DNA from: Liolophura sinensis
Lineage: Eukaryota; Mollusca; Polyplacophora; Chitonida; Chitonidae
DNA: 64,000 nt
Assembly (NCBI RefSeq): GCF_032854445.1
Contig: NC_088297.1
Span: 1,650,639-1,714,638 of the forward strand
Direction: 5' to 3'
This document shows positions 57,051 to 64,000 of the stretch, in pieces (within the stretch, counting starts at the first letter, position 1; every line of letters begins with the position of its first letter). The notes beneath the pieces are model-generated. The model saw only the letters and a list, made by a program, of their open reading frames with translations, was not told where the DNA came from and made no database searches. The translations under genes were made by a program, and so were the position numbers.

Positions 57051-58974
57051 GTAGTCTTGGCTGAGTGCTTGGCGTGATATCGGATCTTAGTTCCTCGGGA
57101 ATCTCCCACCATTTAGATTCTTGTGAATTCAAAATAAAGTTATGCTGCTAACACGCAATTAGGCTCTTCCCGGTTTTCATTACAGCACAATTCGTACAAG
57201 CGAAATATTCTTGACCACGGCGTAAAACACCGAACAAATAAATGAAAAAGTAAGAATCAGTATTCCAAGATTATTGAGCCGTTAGGTTTAAACACCTTAT
57301 TTCCGACCAAGGAGATACATCGTCAAACCACTATGTCTGTGTAGACATTGCTGTTCGTCTTCATCAGCAAACATTGTTTTAGCCAGTTTGCCCCCACCAT
57401 AATTTTGACCGCAGTAATTTTTTCACAATGGGCGCACCAATAAACAGTTAAAACAAACTCCATGGACGCACTAACACAGCCTACACTACTGTCTCAGCGA
57501 ACAGAGTACATTGTTTGCACCACAGAAATTCCTATTAAGAATTCTAAAAACATATTGCCTTAAAAAGTTTGTGTAATACTAAAACGTGTAAACAATTTCA
57601 AATACGGCAGTGTCAGAGAGAGGTTTTACAGAATAGTCGATACCAGTTCAAGGACATGGTGTTGCAAAACCACATTGAGATTTGCCCAATATCAGGCATA
57701 CCAATGGTTTTTGACGTCAACAGAGGCAAAGGGTTCAGTTCAGTCAAAGGGTACTTGATTTCGAAACCGGCTGCTATAACAGTGTTCTTTTTTCAATATT
57801 TTGACACCAATACGCTCAGTTTATTGCTTGTCCCAAGCAATAAATAAAACAATAGAAGGACTTGATTTAATGCCCCCAGCCTGCGCATGGGATGCTACGC
57901 CTTTCCGCCACTGAAGTGATGTATGTTTGGCTGCTACTTATTGACTAATGATCTTTTTTAACTATGCACTAAATATAATGTTTCGCTTGAACAACGAAGA
58001 TCAGGTTTATTTATTGAGGGTACCGGATTGAGGACACTGTATTGAGGACACCGGATTGAGGACACTGTATTGAGGTGTTATGTGCACAACTGCCGTCAGC
58101 TTCTAAATTTATCTTCCCACTGTTTACATATGCTGAGTTCAGGGCCTGCTGTCTGCCACTGCCTTAGAATGTTACATATGCTGAGATCAGGGCCTGCTGT
58201 CTGCCTCTGCCTTAGAATGTTCCAGAATACGCTCAGTTCGATGTCTGTTTGTTTACATCACGTGTTCAGGAATTTTCTTATTCTAGACAATTCCACCAGG
58301 CTATATAAGTCCCATGAAAGCAGGTCAAAGGGAGAGAACGGAGAATTATTGAGAGTTTTGGATGATTTAGCTGTGTATTAATTTAGTAGGCCTTTTGTGC
58401 TGAATTTTGGTGTCTTTATAGCCTCTGGCTTTGTTATATTCTATCTCCACCAAGCATTTGTTTAGCCTGAACTTGTATGTTTAATTTGTGCTCTTGTGTA
58501 CACAGCGCTTATTAGTAGACGGACCCTGTCTGTGGAATTTTGTGTATATTTCGTCATACACTCAGTTATACTGTGGATTTTCCCTCTTGTGAATTTGCCT
58601 CTGAGCATTTATGCCTGTGTGGTATATATTGTGGAATATATGCATCCGTTTGAACTTGACACCGTTGTACATGTAAGTACTTTAGTATTTGTATAGATAC
58701 TGTTATCCTTTCTTGTTAATTGTATGTACTGTAGTATTTGTATAAGTCTTGTTATATGTCCTTGTTAAGCCTAATAAATTGTTGTAAAAAAAAAACTGCT
58801 GGTTTTGGTTACTTTTTTGTGCGGCTAAACTGTCGTGTATTTCGAACTAGTCATTTCTTTATAATACAGGCAGTTTGGGTCGTAACAGAGGACACCGGAT
58901 TGAGGACACCGGATTGAGGACAACGGAATGCTCAGTGTTAACCACATGCTTTCACCCTGACCGCTTCCGTAACC

Positions 58975-59320
58975 TACTGCTTAGGGTGTCCGCTTCAAAA
59001 TCGGGAGACCATGAGATTAAACCCGTGTCGGGTCATAACAAAGGTTTTAAAATGATACATGCACTTGCTGCTGCCTGCCTTGCCGTTCAGCGCTGTGAGG
59101 TTAGAGGAAGAAAACAAGGCTGGTTGGCCTGGTGTCAGTAGAATGTGAATTGGTGAGTTTCATGTCCGGTGTCTTCGGCATGATACTTTAGGGGCTACAG
59201 CACTTTGGGGGCATGGACTCACCCTGCAACAAGCAGACACGGTGTGTGTGCACACACCGACTGACTTCTCGCTGTCATATGACTGAACATTTGTTAACTA
59301 CCACGTGAAACCCCAAGGAT
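58975..59320 (+). mobile_element. SINE3 element
   Basis: It starts with a tRNA-like block (CTTAGGGTGTCCGCTTCAAA, ACCCGTGTCGGGTCATAAC) and includes GGCATGATACTTTAGGGGCT and a TCATATGACTGAACATTTG tail. It shares its 3' end design with SINE2. Its start coincides with the right end of the segmental duplication. Confidence 0.65.
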
Positions 59321-59625
59321 ACAGAAATACATACTTTCCTTATACACTTGACAACGGAACATAAGTTTCATTCTGTGTAAATTCTTCACTCTATAACTTC
59401 ACCCTCTGGATATTCTTTCGCACACTTTAGTTTCACCCTCTAGATATCCTCCTGTGCAAGCGTTTAATCCACTACAACCTTTACTGCATTACACTGTTGG
59501 GTAGAAACTGCGACATTCTGATCTGAGTTATAATGCTACAAGCGTGTCATTGGCCATGTGTTACTATATATAGAGTAACATGTCACACAGAGTTATATGT
59601 ACTACGGCATTGTACACGTTCGTTC

Positions 59626-59631
59626 TTTATT
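59626..59631 (-). terminator. Candidate polyadenylation signal of gene D
   Basis: On the minus strand this reads AATAAAGAACGA, the same words as after genes B and C, about 300 bp past the stop of gene D. Confidence 0.55.
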
Positions 59632-59929
59632 CTTCAGGCTTGTAAGTTTTCATATCAACAGATTGGCCAGTTGGGAAATAAAAATACTCGCTAATTTAAC
59701 ATTGTCAATAGAGATAAAACAGTTGGTAAATTAATTAAATAATCTAACATCAGTTTACGAAATTTGAATCACGAGACTAATGGTATGCAACCAGGAGGTT
59801 AGCTTAAAGTGATTTTAAGCACATAATCAGCAAATTGTGATATCGGAACCTAATATTTCTGCTCAGGACTTTCGTAAAGCGTTAGTGGCATTTATCACTC
59901 CACTATTGCCTGGTAGATCTGCCCTTTGT

Positions 59930-60104
59930 TTACAAGTATTTTAAACAGATTCCTCCACTGAGAAAATTTTTCCGGTTACATCTCAGATCGCCACAACAGT
60001 GCTTAAATATGCTGCATTTCTGGAACATCTCGCGGCAGTCAAATATTCCACGTCTTTCCAGCATGAACTCCTTCATTTGCATGGCACTTTCCTGAGATTC
60101 TCTC
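59930..60104 (-). CDS. Gene D terminal exon: mature six-cysteine peptide
   Basis: It is entered in phase 2 and ends at TAA. Its leader is Met/Glu-rich rather than Ala/Asn-rich, and the second and fourth loops are more basic than in A-C, so the mature peptide should be more cationic. Confidence 0.86.
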
Positions 60105-63100
60105 CTGTAAAATAGAAACAACTTAAGTTTTAATGAAGTAGGTGCAATGCATATTGCAATGCCTCAATCTGGTCATCTATTTTTTTATTTATCTATTATT
60201 TATTTATTTATTTATTTGGTGTTTTGAGTCGTACTCAAGAATATTTCACTTATACAACAGCGGCTAGCGTCATGGTAGGAAGAAGCCATGGCAGAGTCAT
60301 TAAGGATAGATCTTGAAAACCTCACTGATTTACGTAGCCTAACGTTAACAGAGTCAGTAATGCCCTTTTCTGTGGGCGCGAATATAGGCTATATGATGAT
60401 TATTTTTTCTGCTTCTTTTTTCCCTCTATATCTTGCTTTTCGAAATTGTAGAAAAAAATCTGTATCACAGTGGGTTACAAAGCTCGCACCCGCCACTGAA
60501 GGTAAGGTAAATTGATTAAAATTGATAATAGGCCAGATTTCACCAGTTACTTGTGACCATTTGCCAACTGTCACACTGTCGTCGCAGATCAGGTTTTATT
60601 ATCTATACTGTACGTCTTTAACCACTTTGAATTCACTAAAAATCTGTGGAAGCAATGCTAATATTTATAAAGTTTTAAATATAGCAATAGAAACGGTAGA
60701 AAATTTTGCAAAGTAATCCCATCTCCATTATAACCGGGGAAATAAACCATTTTTAAAACTGGGTCGCCAAAACCGAAAACAAGAGGTGTCCAGCTAGACT
60801 TGTGATACGAATTTAGTACACTAGCAATAGTGTCTATGCGCATGTTTAAATTTTGCAGGGTCTGACAGCAACCTGCGGAAGGTCGTGGGTTTCCCCCGGG
60901 CACTGCCCGGTTTACACCCACCATAATGCTGGCCACCGTCGAATGAGTGAAATATTCTTGAGTAAGGCGTAAAACACCAATAAAAGAAATAAATAAATAT
61001 ATTTTCTGTATTTTAATCTCAGATTTAATACTCAGTATGTGAAGGGGCCTCCGTGGCTCAGTCGGTTAGCGCGCTAGCGCAGCGTAATGCCCCAGGAGCC
61101 TCTCACCAATGCGGTCGCTGTGAGTTCAAGTCCAGCTCCTGCTGGCTTCCTCTCCGGCCGTAAGTGGGAAGGATGGTAACTGCGGATGGTCGTGGGTTTC
61201 CCCCGGGCTGTGCCCGGTATCCACCCACCATAATGCTGGCCGCCGTCGTATAAGTGAAATATTCTTGAGTACGGCGTAAACAGCAATCAAATAAATAAAT
61301 AAAAAAAATACTCAGTATGCCAGGTTCCTCTCGTTGGTACAGATCTCACAATTCACCCGTGTGCAATTACCCAGTCTACAGTTCATCGGCACACGGCTCC
61401 TGGGTGTACAATTAATCGGTGTACAGTTCATAAGCGTGCAATTGGTCGGAGTACAATTCACCAGTGTACAATTCGCTCATGTCATTGGAGTACAATTCAT
61501 TGGTGTACAGTTCATCGGGATAGAGCGCATCGTTGTACTATTAGTCGGCGAACAGTTCATCAGTGTACAATGCATCAGTGTACATCGGTGTTGTGTATGC
61601 CAAGTTAAAGTAAAAGTTTTTTTAAAATTGATCTCACCAATTTTCCCTGGGAATAACTGTTATCGAGCCATGCTTTGCTACACAATTTAAGTCAGCCCAC
61701 ATCTGAGGGATTCGTTATTTTGTGTTGATTCTAACGTCAACTGTCTGCTCATTCCATTCACGTGTCTTGATCTATGGGATATTCGTGTCTTGATAGTGCT
61801 CACCTGGCCACTTGTTTGTTTTTCTCATGAAGTTACTTACCTGCGTTACAAAGGAATGCCAAATTTTGCTTTACTTGCTTCCATGTATACGGTGGTACAG
61901 TTGTATTTGATGGAATGTAAGACTTGTCAAAACAAATCAACCTCCCTGCCTTGGGATCTGCATGCATAAAACTGAACTCACTCATTCATGTCCTTGTCGC
62001 TTTCGGCTGTGTTGATATCCTCTCTCTTCTCCCTATAATCCACAAAATCAATAGAACCATGTTAATACTAACCCTCGTATTTGTACACTCAGGGACGGCC
62101 GGAGGGTACAAGTTTGTGAAGTAAACCATAGCAGAGGAACGCCCTTTTGGCCGCGCAACTTGACAGCGCAAGACAATGATTCATTGCCGCCAATACCGTC
62201 GCTGTGAGTTCAAGTCCAGTTAATGTTCTAATCCTCTCGGCAGTACTCTCGGCAGGCTTTGTCTCTGTGGAGCCGGTGAGGCACACGCAGGCTTGTTTAG
62301 ACTTAGGCTTATCACTGGTGTCCTTGCGTGGAACTACTCATTCTGCTTTCATCAATAAAATTGTTCTGGGTTTTGCTTAGGACAATGTTGTACACATTTT
62401 ATGGAAAGAAAAGGCATGTGTATAAAGTATTGTTCCGGACAAAGGTAGAGATGGATTGTTTGTGTTTTCTGACATCACTTCCGTCCTCACCACTGTGACC
62501 CGAATGACCTCAATGCTGTTGAAGATTTCTGGACAAACTTTACTGGTGGTGAACTGAAAGGTGGAGATCGACGCGTGCGCTATAAGAAGTATGGGGTAAT
62601 GGCTGCACTGTGGTGCACTCGTCTCTCTTCATAGACGTTATTAACAAAACATTCCGGAGTGCATGTATAGTGTCAGATGCCAATCAAACAAGTCCATATA
62701 TATCGATCCCCCCCCCCCCCCCACTGTTGTTGTCTGAAATAGTTAACCTCCATAAAAACGACGGTGCCCATATAGAATGGAAATTGGGCTAAGGAAAGGA
62801 GTTAACACGACTGAAAGTATACAATACTGCGCCGGCTGTCAGACGCAACAAAATCAATCTACTAGAGATGTAGTAAAGTCCCCCTTCTGAAAAATCAACA
62901 TTAGCTAGTTGACGCAAATCGGTGCGCTACAAAGAACTCAGAAGGGACCAAGTGACATAAAACGTTTCATGTATGAATACAAGACTAACGAACAAATGCA
63001 AACCTGCACGAAACATAGAAGTCAACACCACCTACCCTACCCCGAGAACACCCAACTAACTGCTACAATACGGACCCATTTAAAACTGTGATATTCAGGA

Positions 63101-63875
63101 ATCAACAGCAATCGACAGCTGAGTAGAAAACGCATCACCATTTAACTAATGTAAAACTGTGCTGAGAAGAAAACTCATCACCATTCAACTGAGGCAAATC
63201 TGTGCTGAGTAGAAGACCCATCATCATTCAACTGATACAAAACTGTGCTGAGTAGAAGACCCATTATCATTCAATTTATACAAAACTGTGCTGAGTAGAA
63301 AACGCATCACTATTCAACTGCTTGCAAAACTGTGCTAAGTCGAAAACTCATCACCATTAAACTGATGCAAATGAGTGCTGAGTAGAAGACCCATTATCAT
63401 TCAATTTATACAAAACTGTGCTGAGTAGAAAACGCATCACTATTCAACTGCATGCAAAACTGTGCTAAGTCGAAAACTCATCACCATTAAACTGATGCAA
63501 ATGATTGCTGAGTAGAAGACCCACCTCCATTCAACTAATACAAAGCTGTGCTGAGTAGAAAACGCATCATCATTTAACTGATACAAATCCATGCACAGCA
63601 AATGATGCAAAGAATTAATGCAAAAGCACCTAAGTGTATCTGAAGTTTAACTTTCGGATGGCAGGGCGCAGCTCCAACACGCTGATGCGAAACTGTGTGG
63701 AGCACAAGATCCGACATATTGCTTGAGACTTTTCATGCATCCTCTACGCTGGATTTGAATTCAACCAACTTTACCACGACCCGCCCTCGCTTTGAATATA
63801 AACAATGCACTCACTCATGACTGGACAAACCCGGGAAGAGCATCGATCTCTTCTGTCTCACATCACGTGCGGCAA
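59930..63875 (-). CDS. Peptide gene D: six-cysteine (ICK-like) precursor, minus strand, 5' end outside the window
   Basis: Two exons are visible: propeptide exon 63875-63815 and terminal exon 60104-59930. The signal-peptide exon is expected about 260 bp beyond exon 2, past position 64000, judging by genes B and C. The propeptide exon is identical over all 61 bases to that of gene B. The terminal exon is much more diverged: it keeps FKHCCGD, the spacing C-x6-C-x5-CC-x4-C-x10-C and a dibasic site (ERR) before GIFDC, but most other residues differ. The acceptor on the minus strand is CTATTTTACAG. The gene is in opposite orientation to A-C and converges with C. It appears intact in the part seen. 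Confidence 0.8.
60191..60290 (-). mobile_element. SINE1 3' fragment in gene D intron 2
   Basis: TTTATTTATTTATTTATTTG followed by GTACTCAAGAATATTTCAC is the reverse SINE1 tail. Confidence 0.7.
60536..60605 (-). repeat. Dispersed repeat R1 fragment, reverse orientation
   Basis: On the minus strand GATCTGCGACGACAGTGTG, CAGTTGGCAAATGGTCAC and AACTGGTGAAATCTGGCC match the R1 start. Confidence 0.6.
60857..61001 (+). mobile_element. SINE1 3' half in gene D intron 2
   Basis: It begins at GGTCTGACAGCAACCTGCGG and ends in AAATAAATAAATA. The head is missing. Confidence 0.8.
61040..61306 (+). mobile_element. SINE1, full length, with 13-bp target-site duplication
   Basis: The complete element runs from GGGCCTCCGTGGCTCAGTCG to AAATAAATAAATAAAAAAAA. 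AATACTCAGTATG flanks it at 61027-61039 and 61307-61319. The same site is empty in genes B and C (CATACTGAGTATTTAATCTG near 43790 and 53116), so the insertion happened after the duplications. It is the best copy for a family consensus. Confidence 0.95.
61345..61590 (-). repeat. 15-bp minisatellite, inverted copy
   Basis: Units GTTCATCGGTGTACA are the reverse of those at 43555-43750; the array is longer here by several units. Confidence 0.88.
62708..62722 (-). repeat. C15 tract (G-tract of gene D sense strand)
   Basis: It is the counterpart of the G-tracts in genes B and C at the matching intron position. Confidence 0.9.
63106..63600 (-). repeat. ~43-bp minisatellite with higher-order repeat, gene D intron 2
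   Basis: About eleven units containing CTGTGCTGAGTAGAAAACGC. A block of three units starting at AGTAGAAGACCCATTATCAT near 63250 recurs about 130 bp later, with very few changes. Confidence 0.88.
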
Positions 63876-64000
63876 CTGTCAATAGAAAATCACAGTATTA
63901 ATGAATTATTGAATACTTCTCTCAATGTGTTTTTTTTTATTATTATTTATTTTATTCTAGCCGTGCATGTATGACTCATCTTTACATTGACAGTGAATCT

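Larger units (their letters stand above)
49371..59005 (+). repeat. Segmental duplication, copy 2 (contains gene C)
   Basis: It aligns with 38058-49113 at high identity (a few percent divergence in the stretches I compared by eye). It is shorter, mainly because the 34-bp satellite is missing from intron 2, and carries an extra 604 bp at 56447-57050 and about 140 bp near 58787-58925. Confidence 0.93.
54329..59625. other. Intergenic stretch between convergent genes C and D
   Basis: It holds the duplicated 3' flank of gene C (34-bp units, SINE1 and R1 fragments, the 604-bp extra segment, 48-bp repeats with a broken frame), a SINE3 at 58975-59320 and a small third copy of 3' flank sequence at 59366-59455. 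No supportable gene. Confidence 0.6.
61307..64000 (-). repeat. Inverted copy of the gene B/C exon 2 and intron 2 region
   Basis: Read on the minus strand this follows gene B from about 38760 to 43800: intron 1, exon 2, the 43-bp minisatellite, the G-tract, intron blocks and the 15-bp minisatellite. It lacks the 34-bp satellite and most of the proximal array. It continues past the window edge. Confidence 0.9.

Noticed and set aside
59366..59455. Possible further peptide gene between C and D
   Set aside because: Only a short stretch of the 3' flank with two 34-bp units is present. No exon with the six-cysteine pattern is found nearby on the plus strand.

Overview
The window is animal DNA, most likely from a mollusc or another lophotrochozoan. 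It is intron-rich and about 60% A+T. Genes are split into small exons with GT/AG borders, and intergenic and intronic DNA is full of tRNA-derived SINEs, minisatellites and local duplications. There are no operons, rRNAs, functional tRNAs or CRISPR arrays. Species assignment is inference; the splicing and repeats are read directly.

Left part (5.5-20.2 kb, + strand). One large gene encodes a secreted astacin-type zinc metalloprotease. I placed 16 exons whose phases all agree, giving a 990-residue protein: signal peptide, prodomain with an aspartate-switch motif and two furin-like sites, astacin catalytic domain (HExxHxxGFxH plus SIMHY Met-turn), EGF-like module, CUB domain, Cys-rich module, a long Thr/Pro mucin-like stretch, a thrombospondin type 1 repeat and a second Cys-rich module. 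The core order astacin-EGF-CUB-TSP1 is that of nematode group V NAS proteases.

Middle and right part (26.2-64 kb). Four small genes encode secreted, cysteine-rich precursor peptides: A (26.3-29.3 kb, +), B (38.6-45.0 kb, +), C (49.9-54.3 kb, +) and D (59.9 kb to beyond the right edge, -). Each has a signal-peptide exon, one or two short propeptide exons and a terminal exon holding a dibasic cleavage site followed by a six-cysteine C-C-CC-C-C peptide. This is the layout of inhibitor-cystine-knot (ICK) precursors, including many venom, antimicrobial and signalling peptides; the function here is unknown. B and C lie in a 10-11 kb tandem segmental duplication with a SINE at its junction. D lies in an inverted copy and is a mosaic: its propeptide exon is identical to that of B, but its mature exon is strongly diverged.

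Between genes I see only repeats: at least three SINE families (several copies with clear target-site duplications, one nested), a further dispersed repeat, and several minisatellites, including a 34-bp array of about 1.6 kb in intron 2 of gene B. The segments 20.2-26.2 kb and 29.3-38.6 kb hold no supportable gene.
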